Part shown: positions 16,468 through 26,014 of the stretch, in pieces
Layout of the letters: every line of letters begins with the position of its first letter
Numbering within the stretch: the stretch's first letter is position 1
Origin: Algibacillus agarilyticus
Lineage (GTDB): Bacteria > Pseudomonadota > Gammaproteobacteria > Enterobacterales > Alteromonadaceae
NCBI RefSeq assembly: GCF_003286125.1
Contig: NZ_QMED01000025.1
Span: 1-60,190 of the forward strand
Reading direction: 5' to 3'
Length of the DNA: 60,190 nt
Made by a program: the position numbers and the translations under genes
Notes under the pieces: model-generated
The model's database searches: none
The model's input: the letters and a program-made list of their open reading frames with translations, nothing else
What the model was told of the DNA's origin: nothing

Positions 16468-19395
16468 ATGAGAAATAAATTTAATATTAAGCAGCGGTTA
16501 ATCACTTTAATTGCGGTGGTCATGATCACCCCACACTTTTTAATGGGGTGCTCTGAATCAACCCAGCCAAAATCGGTCTCAACGGGTAAAGCACAAGATC
16601 TAACTCAAGCCCCGGTGCATTTAAAAGTAGGTGAAGGTTTCATAAATCCACTCGGTTATTACGAGCAACGTCCACGATTTACTTGGCAATTAAGTGAAAA
16701 ATCGAGCGCATTAAGCCAAACCGCTTATCAAATACAAGTAACAAATTCTCATCCGTTGTCGTCGTCATTCTTGCAATGGGAAGAGCCTCTCTGGGACAGC
16801 AAAAAAGTTATCTCTAACCAAAATGCTTGGGTTCAATATCAAGGCCCTAAATTACAATCTAGGCAAAAAATTTATTGGCGTGTCAAAATTTGGGATGAGC
16901 AGCAACGTGAATCAAATTGGAGCGAAATTAATCACTTAGAACTTGGTTTAGTTGATAATGACGACTGGCAAGCCCAATGGATAGGTCACCCTGATAGCCA
17001 TGAGACTGATGAAAATAGTGTTTATAACCGAACCGTTAAAGGCGGTAATTTTCCGGTGCCAAACAATTTGTATTATCGGCCTCAGTATTTGCGTAATCAA
17101 TTTACGTTAGCAAATGATATTCAACAGGCACGTTTATATATTAGTGCCAAAGGGGTCTTTAAACCTTATATAAATGGTGTTCCGGTTTCGGCAGATGCCA
17201 TGACACCCGGTTGGACGCCTTATCACAAACGTATTGAAACCCTAACTTATGATGTCACTTCGCAATTACAACCGGGAGAAAATGCCATAGGGGCAATTCT
17301 TGCTGAAGGTTGGCATAGCGGCAGAATATTTCACCCAACCAAACAGCAGCATATTTTACCAATGCGGTTACTCGCTCAGTTAGAAGTGACTTATCAAGAT
17401 GGTTCGCGCCAAACCATTAGCACAAACAACTCATGGCAAAGCACAGATCAAGGCCCTATTCGCGAGGCCAGCAATTACGACGGTGAACGGTACGATGCTA
17501 ATTATGAACAAAAGAACTGGCACACCGCTAATTTTACGCCTGAAAATTGGCAAACCGTATTAGCAGAACCCATTGATAATCAAGTTGCTTTAAAACCTAA
17601 AAGACATAAAACCGTTCGTACCGCCCTAACTTTACCCGCGGTGAGCATTGTAAGTGAAAAAGACGGTGTTGTGATTTACGATATGGGCCAAAACATGGTT
17701 GGCGTGCCGGCGATTAATATTCCCGTTATTGCTAACCAAACCGTTACACTTCGATTTGCCGAAGCGTTGAACAACACTGATTTTGCCGTACAAAATTTAC
17801 GCAGTGCCAAAAACATCGATTATTATATACCTAACCAAACAGGTACGATCCAATACCAACCCTCGTTTACCTTTCATGGTTATCGGTATGTTGAACTCAG
17901 TGGCTACGATACTCGCCAAAAACCCCGTTTAGATTGGCTAACCGGTCAGGTTTTGCATTCTGATTTTACCGTGTACGACAATTTTAATTCAGATAACGCA
18001 TTGCTAAATCAATTATCAAGTAATGTGTCGTGGGGGTTGCGCGGTAATTTTTTAGATATACCCACCGATTGCCCGCAACGTGACGAGCGGTTAGGTTGGA
18101 CTGGCGATGCGCAAGTTTTTGCGCAAACGTCGATGTACAAAGCAGATGTATATGGGTTTTGGGCCGCCTGGTTGCAAAGCGTACGAGAAGATCAAGGTAT
18201 CGATGGGTTGATTCCAAACTATGTGCCTTTTCGCTCTTTTTTAGCTAGCCATACCGGAGCGGCTTGGGGTGATGCCGGTACAATTGTGCCATGGGAGCTT
18301 TATCAATTTACGGGCGATAAAAATGTGCTCGCCGAAAATTACACCATGATGAAACAGTGGTTAGCTTACCACACACATCATAGTTACCAATTTGTATCAA
18401 CAATGAGCAGCCATGGCGACTGGCTACAACCTTTTACCCAAAGTGGCGCAAATGGCGGTGATACTCATCGCGATTTAATTGCGACCGCTTACTTTGCCCA
18501 TTCAGCCAATATTATGGCGAAATCAGCACGTATATTAGGTTATACCAGTGATGCAGCTCAATTTGAAACGCTGTTTAAAAACATAAAGCAAAAATTTAGA
18601 CATTACTTTTTTGATGCCAATTTAGATTTGCACAGCGAAATAACCAAACCCCCGCTATATAAAAATGGCAGTGAGAAAAAAGGTAAAACCGTCAAGTTTT
18701 CGCCAAAAACAACTCAAACAACCTATTTGTTACCTTTAGCTTTTGAATTGTTTGACGAGAAAGATAAAACGCCAGCCGTTGAAAAACTCGTTACATTGAT
18801 TGAACAAAGCAACCGCCACCTTAAAACGGGCTTTTTAGGTACACCATTGTTAGCCCCCGTGTTACAACAATACGGTCATAGTGAACTAATGTATGATATT
18901 TTATTTAAAGAAACTTACCCATCTTGGTTTTATTCAATCAATAATGGAGCCACAACCACATGGGAACGATGGGATTCATATAGCCTAGAAAAAGGCTTCA
19001 ACGGCGAAAAAATGAATTCGTTAAATCATTATGCTTATGGCGCCGTAGCCAGTTGGTTTTATCGTGGCATGTTGGGCATACAGCCTTTAACTCCCGGTTT
19101 TAAACAATTTGAAGTGGCCCCACAATTTTCGCATAAATTGAGCAGAGTAAAAGGGAGCCACCCGACTCCACAAGGTGATATAGCCGTGAGCTGGCAACTC
19201 ACCAAAGCAGAGTCGCAAGCCGCATTAAATATACAATTAACGATGCACTTAACTGTACCTAAAAATAGCCAAGCCGTTTTAACTCTGCCACATATTAGCC
19301 AATTAACTATTTTATATAACGACCAACCTTTAGTACACAATAATAAAGCGTTAGCCCCTGGAGAATATAAAATAACCGGCTTTATGAACAAATGA
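16468..19395 (+). CDS. GH78 alpha-L-rhamnosidase, lipoprotein
   Basis: This 975-residue protein has lipobox FLMGC. It shows the full GH78 plan: an N-terminal fibronectin-like domain (PRFTWQLSE, IYWRVKIWDE), the Bac_rhamnosid_N domain (AYISAKGVF-type text RLYISAKGVFKPYING), a concanavalin-like domain (VIYDMGQNMVG), the six-hairpin catalytic domain with DCPQRDERLGWTGDAQ and TTTWERWDSY, and a C-terminal beta-sandwich. It releases alpha-linked L-rhamnose, the main sugar of ulvan. AGGA lies before the ATG. The inverted repeat at 19472-19510 probably ends the transcript. It is the first of three rhamnosidase-type genes in a row on this strand. Confidence 0.92.
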   Translation: MRNKFNIKQRLITLIAVVMITPHFLMGCSESTQPKSVSTGKAQDLTQAPVHLKVGEGFINPLGYYEQRPRFTWQLSEKSSALSQTAYQIQVTNSHPLSSSFLQWEEPLWDSKKVISNQNAWVQYQGPKLQSRQKIYWRVKIWDEQQRESNWSEINHLELGLVDNDDWQAQWIGHPDSHETDENSVYNRTVKGGNFPVPNNLYYRPQYLRNQFTLANDIQQARLYISAKGVFKPYINGVPVSADAMTPGWTPYHKRIETLTYDVTSQLQPGENAIGAILAEGWHSGRIFHPTKQQHILPMRLLAQLEVTYQDGSRQTISTNNSWQSTDQGPIREASNYDGERYDANYEQKNWHTANFTPENWQTVLAEPIDNQVALKPKRHKTVRTALTLPAVSIVSEKDGVVIYDMGQNMVGVPAINIPVIANQTVTLRFAEALNNTDFAVQNLRSAKNIDYYIPNQTGTIQYQPSFTFHGYRYVELSGYDTRQKPRLDWLTGQVLHSDFTVYDNFNSDNALLNQLSSNVSWGLRGNFLDIPTDCPQRDERLGWTGDAQVFAQTSMYKADVYGFWAAWLQSVREDQGIDGLIPNYVPFRSFLASHTGAAWGDAGTIVPWELYQFTGDKNVLAENYTMMKQWLAYHTHHSYQFVSTMSSHGDWLQPFTQSGANGGDTHRDLIATAYFAHSANIMAKSARILGYTSDAAQFETLFKNIKQKFRHYFFDANLDLHSEITKPPLYKNGSEKKGKTVKFSPKTTQTTYLLPLAFELFDEKDKTPAVEKLVTLIEQSNRHLKTGFLGTPLLAPVLQQYGHSELMYDILFKETYPSWFYSINNGATTTWERWDSYSLEKGFNGEKMNSLNHYAYGAVASWFYRGMLGIQPLTPGFKQFEVAPQFSHKLSRVKGSHPTPQGDIAVSWQLTKAESQAALNIQLTMHLTVPKNSQAVLTLPHISQLTILYNDQPLVHNNKALAPGEYKITGFMNK

Positions 19396-19471
19396 TAGCC
19401 ATCTCGCAGGCGAGTATTAATAGACATTTTGATACTCAAGTCGCCCGCATAAATTAACACGACTATGCTCA

Positions 19472-19510
19472 AGTCACTTCAATATGCTCGCTCTGCATTT
19501 TGAAGTGACT
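19472..19510. terminator. Hairpin after the GH78 gene
   Basis: AGTCACTTCAATATGC pairs with GCATTTTGAAGTGACT with one mismatch (15 of 16) around a 7-base loop, 76 bases past the stop codon. No long T-run follows, so termination may be weak. Confidence 0.45.
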
Positions 19511-19558
19511 AGGGTTTAAACCCATTCCCTATCAAAAAGAAAAAAAATTTTAACCATG

Positions 19559-19571
19559 GGTATCAATTCAC
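19559..19571 (+). promoter_or_regulatory. Shared motif GGTATCAATTCAC upstream of the GH106 gene
   Basis: This is the same motif as at 16378 and 37487, here 123 bp before the start and followed about 25 bases later by TTTATATAGG, a plausible -10 box. Confidence 0.5.
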
Positions 19572-19681
19572 TATTTTTGCGCCTCTTCTTTATATAGGTA
19601 AAACGCGTTTGATTCTTGTTGGATTAGACCTGTACGTGTTTTACAACCCCAACAATTTTTAATATAAATAAACAAAATATA

Positions 19682-22600
19682 ATGAATAAAAATAATACCT
19701 TTACGACCGCCATTATTGTTGCATTCAGTTTAACGTTATTAGGTTGCCAACCAGAACAAAGCAGTCAATTAAACAAGCAAAAAGCAGCAACCGATGCATC
19801 ACCCACAAAGCGCCAACATGAAACCCATGGGCAACTTGTTGCTGACTTTATAACGCCACCACATAGCTCAAAACCGCTAACCTGGTTTCATGCGATGAGT
19901 GGCAATATGTCGGCAGCGGGGATCACTAAAGATCTCGAAGCCATTGCTGAAGCGGGCTTGGGGGGGACCTTGTTATTTAATGTTACCCAAGGTATCCCAC
20001 TCGGAAAAGTAAAGTTTAACTCAACTGAACACATTGATTTAATTGGCCATATGGCAAAAGAATCACAACGTTTAGACCTTTCATTTGGCATGCACAATTG
20101 TGATGGTTGGACGTCAAGTGGTGGGCCTTGGGTAACGCCTGAACATTCAATGAAACGCTTAACCTTTAATGAAATGCTGATGAGTGGCGGCGATCTCAAT
20201 ATCAAAATGCCACAGCCTTCCTCAATATTAAATTATTATCAAGATATTGCCGTTATCGCTTACCCCGCTTTAGCAACTGAAATAGATGACGCTAACCGCA
20301 AACCGGTCATTAGCGCGTCGGATCCTAATTTTGATCCAACACTTATCACAAATCATGATTTAACCGATTACAGCACACTGACACCACAACCTAATACCGC
20401 AGCCAATACGGCGGCAAAAACTAATGAACAAAACAGCCAATCAGCTTGGCTACAGTTTTCTTATCAACGACCCTACACTTTGCGACTCGTTGATATGCTA
20501 TTGCACAATGGCCGAGGTTTAAACGTTGAGCTTCAGGTTTCTAACGACGGTAAAAACTTTACCATGGTAGACAAGCTCACACTGCGTCGGCCGGGTAAGT
20601 TTACCTATGGGTTTGATGAGGCGTTCGAGGGGCATACCGCTAAACATTTTCGTTTAGTGACAAATAAAGCCATGAATATTAAAGAGCTTAAGTTATCTTC
20701 AACCCCAGCCATTAATAACTATTTAGGCCGCACGTCTGCTAGCCGTAGTGATTATCAAGAGTTTACCCATATTGGTGCCCCTTCAGCTGATTTAACCATT
20801 GATTCAAATAAAGTTATCAACTTAAGCCAATATATGAATGCTCAGGGTCAACTGGTTACAACCTTACCGCAAGGCCAATGGACCATTATGCGTTTTGGCT
20901 ACACCTCAACGGGTGCCGTTAATATTCCGGCCTCACGCGAAGGCACCGGTTTAGAAGTCGATAAATTTAGTAAAGCCGCGTTCAAAGCTCATTACGATGC
21001 CTACATTACAAATGTGATTAATAAGGTTAAAGAAGTCGCCCCCAATGCGTTACATACTTTAGAAATAGACAGTTATGAAGTTGGCGCGCAAAATTGGACA
21101 CATCAGTACGAGCAACAATTTACGCAACAATACGGTTATGACTTAGTGCCCTACTTACCCCTTTTTGCCGGTAAGTTTGTTGACTCACCAACAACCTCCG
21201 AATCGGTTTTATGGGATACACGTGATTTTAATAACCAATTAATTACCGAAAATTATTATGGCTATTTTACCGAATTAGCCAATCAAGATGGCATTAAAAC
21301 GTATCTTGAACCTTACGGTTCTGGCCCGTTTAATGAATTAGATGTTGCACGTAAAGCCGATTTACCCATGGGTGAATTTTGGTTAGAAAATAATAACTTT
21401 AGAATTTCGGCTTCGAGTTCGACTGCGCATATTTATAACAAGCCCTTAGTTTCAGCCGAAGCGTTTACGCAATTTCCGGGTAACAACTGGTTATTTAGCC
21501 CTGCAATGGGTAAACCCGACAATGATAAAAGTTGGGCGCTAGGGGTTAATCAGCACGTTTTTCATCGCTTTGCCCATCAAGCCAATACCCATGTTATGCC
21601 CGGCATGACAATGAACCGCTGGGGGGCGCATATGGATCGCACACAACCCTGGTGGAATGGAGCCGGCAAAGCATGGTTTGAATATATTGCCCGGGGTCAG
21701 CATTTATTACGGGTTGGTCATGCTGTGTCCGATGTGCTCTGGTATTTAGGCGATGCAACCCCAACAACCTGTCCAGAAAAAGATTTACTCAGTGCATTAC
21801 TGCCCATTAATATTAATTACGATTGCTTAAATAGCGAAGTGTTACAGCAACTCACTGTTGATAATGGCAAGCTCAAGCTGCCACATGGCAGCGAATACAA
21901 GGTTATTGTATTAAATAATCATAAAACATTAACCTTCAAATCATTGCTCAAACTTCATCAATTGGCTAAGCAAGGTGCCGTTATTATTGGGCAACCCGTA
22001 GAACGATTAGCCGGTCGTTTTAATACGCCAGAACAACAACAGCAATTTATGACGATGGTGAATGACATTTGGTCATTGCCCACAACCTATAACGTGGCCA
22101 CTGCGGCAAAAACCAATCATGGTCATGCCGGTCTTGCACCTGAACACACACTAGCTGAAAAAACGTTAATTAATTGGCAACAAATCTATCAAGAAAACAA
22201 CTGGCAACTTGATTTAGCCATTGCCAACCAACCACATTATTATTTCACCCATCGTCGTTCAGATACCCACGATATCTACTTCATTTATAACGATAAACCT
22301 GAAGCAACAACACTAGATGCCCGTTTTAATGTGAGTGGTAAAGTACCCGAAATTTGGGATGCACAAACCGGTAAAATAAAACGGTTAGCCGCATTTAGCG
22401 ACAACGGTACAACAACCCAAGTCCCTATTACCTTAGCGGCAAATCAGTCATTATTTGTGGTGTTTCAACAATCTGCAAAAAATATCGAGCCGATTCCACC
22501 CGCGCACGCCTTACAGCAAAAACGTAATCTTATTTTATCAACCAAAAATCAAGCCTTGACGCTGCATGAGCAGGCAGATGCTCACGAGGTTAAAGGCGAA

Positions 22601-23167
22601 TGGCAAGTGCAATTTTCCGGATTTTACGGTTTAAATAAGCAATATAACTTTAGTAAACTTGTCGATTGGCGAGCACACCCAGAACAAGCGATTCAAGATT
22701 ATTCCGGCACCGCCATTTATCGCAAAAGCATAAACCTGCCCCCCCATTATATAGCTGATGATTTAGAGTTAACACTTGATTTAGGTGAAGTGAGTGTGGC
22801 TGCTACCGTAAAAATTAATGGCCAGTTAGTGGGCACCACTTGGATGTCGCCCTATCAACTGGATATTACGAAATTTATTAAAGCAGGTAAAAACGACCTT
22901 GAAATTGAAGTCGCCAATTTATGGGTTAACCGCCTATTAGCAGACTATAAACACCCTGATACATCCGGTTTTAAAATAGCGCGTTGGCAAGACCCAATCA
23001 CTCCAATGCCAAGTTGGTATACCAATAATCAACCACCCCCGGCCAGTAAGCGGATCACCTTTAGCACACAACGGTTTATGCAAGACAATGAGCCACGCCA
23101 ACAATCAGGGCTGATAGGGCCTGTGAACATAATAGCTCATCAGATAAAGGGCTTTACCTTAAATTAG
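19682..23167 (+). CDS. GH106 alpha-L-rhamnosidase, lipoprotein
   Basis: This 1161-residue lipoprotein (lipobox LLGC) has the GH106 signature order. The N-terminal barrel shows KPLTWFHAMSGNM, GLGGTLLFNVTQGIPLG and MHNCDGWTSSGGPW; an inserted beta-domain (about 260-340) resembles a carbohydrate-binding module; the active-site region has LEIDSYEVGAQNWT and YLEPYGSGPFNELD; the C-terminal jelly-roll has DLGEVSVAATVKINGQ and GTTWMSPYQLDIT. GH106 enzymes cleave terminal alpha-L-rhamnose by inversion. It has its own promoter-like motif. The next rhamnosidase-like gene follows 107 bases on, with two hairpins in the gap. A broken relative survives at 37573-37929. Confidence 0.93.
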   Translation: MNKNNTFTTAIIVAFSLTLLGCQPEQSSQLNKQKAATDASPTKRQHETHGQLVADFITPPHSSKPLTWFHAMSGNMSAAGITKDLEAIAEAGLGGTLLFNVTQGIPLGKVKFNSTEHIDLIGHMAKESQRLDLSFGMHNCDGWTSSGGPWVTPEHSMKRLTFNEMLMSGGDLNIKMPQPSSILNYYQDIAVIAYPALATEIDDANRKPVISASDPNFDPTLITNHDLTDYSTLTPQPNTAANTAAKTNEQNSQSAWLQFSYQRPYTLRLVDMLLHNGRGLNVELQVSNDGKNFTMVDKLTLRRPGKFTYGFDEAFEGHTAKHFRLVTNKAMNIKELKLSSTPAINNYLGRTSASRSDYQEFTHIGAPSADLTIDSNKVINLSQYMNAQGQLVTTLPQGQWTIMRFGYTSTGAVNIPASREGTGLEVDKFSKAAFKAHYDAYITNVINKVKEVAPNALHTLEIDSYEVGAQNWTHQYEQQFTQQYGYDLVPYLPLFAGKFVDSPTTSESVLWDTRDFNNQLITENYYGYFTELANQDGIKTYLEPYGSGPFNELDVARKADLPMGEFWLENNNFRISASSSTAHIYNKPLVSAEAFTQFPGNNWLFSPAMGKPDNDKSWALGVNQHVFHRFAHQANTHVMPGMTMNRWGAHMDRTQPWWNGAGKAWFEYIARGQHLLRVGHAVSDVLWYLGDATPTTCPEKDLLSALLPININYDCLNSEVLQQLTVDNGKLKLPHGSEYKVIVLNNHKTLTFKSLLKLHQLAKQGAVIIGQPVERLAGRFNTPEQQQQFMTMVNDIWSLPTTYNVATAAKTNHGHAGLAPEHTLAEKTLINWQQIYQENNWQLDLAIANQPHYYFTHRRSDTHDIYFIYNDKPEATTLDARFNVSGKVPEIWDAQTGKIKRLAAFSDNGTTTQVPITLAANQSLFVVFQQSAKNIEPIPPAHALQQKRNLILSTKNQALTLHEQADAHEVKGEWQVQFSGFYGLNKQYNFSKLVDWRAHPEQAIQDYSGTAIYRKSINLPPHYIADDLELTLDLGEVSVAATVKINGQLVGTTWMSPYQLDITKFIKAGKNDLEIEVANLWVNRLLADYKHPDTSGFKIARWQDPITPMPSWYTNNQPPPASKRITFSTQRFMQDNEPRQQSGLIGPVNIIAHQIKGFTLN

Positions 23168-23207
23168 TCTTGCCCAAACAGGCAAGTTTAAAGCTTAACG
23201 ACATACG

Positions 23208-23242
23208 CAATCAGCCCGCACAAACGTGTGCAAGCTGATTGC
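23208..23242. terminator. Hairpin between the GH106 gene and the next GH gene
   Basis: GCAATCAGC and GCTGATTGC enclose an inner GCACaaacGTGTGC stem. A smaller CTTGCC/GGCAAG hairpin precedes it at 23169-23186. These could reduce but not abolish read-through into the next gene. Confidence 0.45.
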
Positions 23243-23274
23243 AATAAACATACAAACGCAAACGAGAAAACATC

Positions 23275-25680
23275 ATGAAAACAAACACAAAACGAGCGGT
23301 GTTAATCACCCAAACAATAGTGGGGATAATAACCAGTTTATTGTTGCTGCTGTCGTTTCAGGCAAGCGCGAAAAATAATAACGTCAATTGGCAAGCAGAG
23401 TGGATTTGGACACCACAAAAAATAGGTAAGCCCAATACATGGGTCGCACTGCGTAAAGAAGTCGATATTCAAAATATCAGCGACACGGCAACTGCTTATA
23501 TTAGTGCGGATACTAAATATTGGCTGTGGATCAATGGTGAAATGGTCGTATTTGAAGGCAGTTATACTGGCGGCCCATCGCCGGTCAAACCGTCACCGCG
23601 CGTTGATAACTTTCCGATTGCATCGAATAAATATTACGACCAAGTTGATATTAAAAAATATTTAAAAAAAGGGAAAAATACCATTGCCGCGTTAGGTTGG
23701 TATTACGGCGCTAATGGCGACAAAGGCACGCACATTTCGGCAAGAGTCGCAGGGTTTATATTTCAAGCGCAAGTGGGTGATCAAACCATTGTTTCAGACG
23801 CGACTTGGAAGGCCAAAGAACATCATGCTTATCAACCCGTAGAAAAAGAAAAACATCGACGAGTGGCCGCTTGGAGTGTTAATTATGACGCACGCAAAGA
23901 TATGCATGACTGGACTGAGCAAGCTTGGTATTTACCAAACTATGATGACACAAAGTGGCAATCGGCCAAAAGCATGCACCGCCCACCTCGCCACCCTTTT
24001 TATCAATTATTTCCCAGTGAAATTCCAATTTTAAATGATTTTGGTTTAGCGAATTGTACCAACTACCCGGCCGCTAAATTTCCCTTTATTAGCAACGGCA
24101 AAAAAATCAGATGTAAGTTAGATTTTAATAAAAATGTGACCCCTTATTTTGATATTGAAGCTGAAGCCGGTTTACAAATTCACGTTAAATCAAACATGCG
24201 GTTAAATACGATCCAAACGTTTTATACCACAAAACAAGGTCGTCAACAGTTCGAATCATTATCTTGGTTTAATGCCCGAATTATTGAATACACGATCCCT
24301 AAAGGGGTAAAAGTGCATGGTTTAAAATACCGTTGGACCGGGGTGGGTAATACACCTGGGCATTTTGAAGCAGACGATAATTGGTATTCTCGTATTTGGC
24401 AAATGGCTGAAAATACACTGTATATTTGCGCCCGCGATAACTTTATGGACACGCCAGACAGAGAACGCGGTTTATGGATCGGTGATGTGGCCGACCAAGC
24501 CAGTTATTTATTCTATTCGATGGATCAAGCCGGTCGCGATTTAATGAAGAAAGCGATTAAAGTAACCATGGCTTTTAGTGATTCTGCAGACGGTGTTTTT
24601 GCCGGTTTAGGACCGGGGCGATTTCGTGAATTGCCTGCGCAAAGTTTACAATTTATTGAGCAAGGTGTATGGCACTATTATTTTAATACTGGCGATTTAG
24701 ACACGCTTAAATATGCTTACCCATTTGTTCATCGTTACTTAATGTTATGGCAAAAACAAGATAATGGCTTGATCGTGTTTAGAGGCGGCCATTGGCGTTG
24801 GACCGATTGGGGACCGCAAGAAACGGTTGATTATGATGCTATCCACAATGCGTTATATTACAGTGCATTGGTTTCGGCGCGTAAAATGGCAAAAGCTATT
24901 GGCGACGATTCGCATATCCCCTTTTATAACCAACGCATTGAAGAATTAAAAAATGCTTACCAAAAAGCATTTTGGCATGACGGTTTTTACAGTAGCGACC
25001 CTGAAAAATTCAAAGATGATCGAGCCAATGCGGTCGCGATACTTTTTGACTTAGCCAAGCCTTCGCAATATCAGCAAATTGTTGATAACGTTTTAATACC
25101 TAATCAATTTGCAAGCCCACACTTTGAATGGATGGTATATAACGCAATGGCAAAAGCAGATCGTTATGCAGACGCGTTAAGTCGTATGAAGCAACGTTAC
25201 GCAAAACAAGTCGATAACCCGGCATTATCAACCTTAGCTGAATATCTTCCGAGTGGCGGCACTGAAAACCACGCATGGAATGCACCTAGCACCGTATTAA
25301 GTCAATACATTGCCGGTATAGCGCCTACCTCAGTGGCTTGGAAAACCTATCAAATTATGCCCAACATGGCACACATGAAACGGATTAAGCAATTAGTACC
25401 GAGTGTACAAGGCGATATTCATTTTGAAATCAACCGATCGGATAATGAAATAACCCTACAGCTAGATTCACCAAAAAATACAACCGCGCTTGTGGGTGTG
25501 CCTAAGCAATATTTTGAAATAGCCCAAATCAATTTTAATGGTGAAACGGTATGGCCGCAAAAGTCTTCATTTTGGTCTAGCTCAGATCCAGTCGAGGGCG
25601 TTAAGTTTGTCGGTAGTGACGACAAATATCATAAATTTGAAGTTAGCAGCGGTAACTGGTCAATTAACGCGACAAACTAA
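23275..25680 (+). CDS. GH78-like alpha-L-rhamnosidase, secreted
   Basis: This 801-residue protein has an ordinary signal peptide ending around FQASA, so it is exported but not lipidated. It has an N-terminal jelly-roll (TAYISADTKYWLWINGE, then NTIAALGWYYG) and an (alpha/alpha)6 catalytic domain with MDTPDRERGLWIGDVADQ, WRWTDWGPQETVDYDA and SGGTENHAWNAPS. The motif DRERGLWIGD replaces the classical QRDERLGWTGD of the first GH78, and there is no ERWD motif, so it is a distant member or a related six-hairpin family. It is probably periplasmic and acts on ulvan oligomers. A bidirectional terminator lies at 25897. Confidence 0.8.
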   Translation: MKTNTKRAVLITQTIVGIITSLLLLLSFQASAKNNNVNWQAEWIWTPQKIGKPNTWVALRKEVDIQNISDTATAYISADTKYWLWINGEMVVFEGSYTGGPSPVKPSPRVDNFPIASNKYYDQVDIKKYLKKGKNTIAALGWYYGANGDKGTHISARVAGFIFQAQVGDQTIVSDATWKAKEHHAYQPVEKEKHRRVAAWSVNYDARKDMHDWTEQAWYLPNYDDTKWQSAKSMHRPPRHPFYQLFPSEIPILNDFGLANCTNYPAAKFPFISNGKKIRCKLDFNKNVTPYFDIEAEAGLQIHVKSNMRLNTIQTFYTTKQGRQQFESLSWFNARIIEYTIPKGVKVHGLKYRWTGVGNTPGHFEADDNWYSRIWQMAENTLYICARDNFMDTPDRERGLWIGDVADQASYLFYSMDQAGRDLMKKAIKVTMAFSDSADGVFAGLGPGRFRELPAQSLQFIEQGVWHYYFNTGDLDTLKYAYPFVHRYLMLWQKQDNGLIVFRGGHWRWTDWGPQETVDYDAIHNALYYSALVSARKMAKAIGDDSHIPFYNQRIEELKNAYQKAFWHDGFYSSDPEKFKDDRANAVAILFDLAKPSQYQQIVDNVLIPNQFASPHFEWMVYNAMAKADRYADALSRMKQRYAKQVDNPALSTLAEYLPSGGTENHAWNAPSTVLSQYIAGIAPTSVAWKTYQIMPNMAHMKRIKQLVPSVQGDIHFEINRSDNEITLQLDSPKNTTALVGVPKQYFEIAQINFNGETVWPQKSSFWSSSDPVEGVKFVGSDDKYHKFEVSSGNWSINATN

Positions 25681-25687
25681 CAACGTA

Positions 25688-25741
25688 TATACCCAAGTGA
25701 TTACAAGATGCAGGATCGCATATTGAAGTTGCTTGGGTATA
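25688..25741. repeat. TATACCCAAG inverted repeat
   Basis: TATACCCAAG and CTTGGGTATA enclose about 34 bases just after the GH78-like stop. Similar TATACCCA sequences occur at 56849 and 56921. They look like a small intergenic repeat family common in these bacteria. Confidence 0.5.
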
Positions 25742-25896
25742 AAATAAAAATAATGAGTTACCATCCAGCTTACGGCGCTTCGCACCTAAACCGGTCTACA
25801 CCCGCATCAATGATAAGTGCAAGTTATGATTTAAGTTTGCCAATTTTTACTTTGTATATAGTGTTAAAAGACTAAAAATTTTACTTAACAAAAATA

Positions 25897-25927
25897 AAAA
25901 TCCGATGATGTTTAGTCATCGGATTTT
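25897..25927. terminator. Bidirectional terminator between convergent genes
   Basis: AAAATCCGATGA and TCATCGGATTTT form a perfect 12-bp stem, T-rich on both strands, between the GH78-like gene (plus) and the PL24 gene (minus). Confidence 0.85.
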
Positions 25928-26014
25928 CTCTTCTTTATTTAAAGCTGGCTTACAATCAAATTAACAGAGTTTGTATACTTAAATTGCATAAACGCGCTTT
26001 ATTTATGAACACGT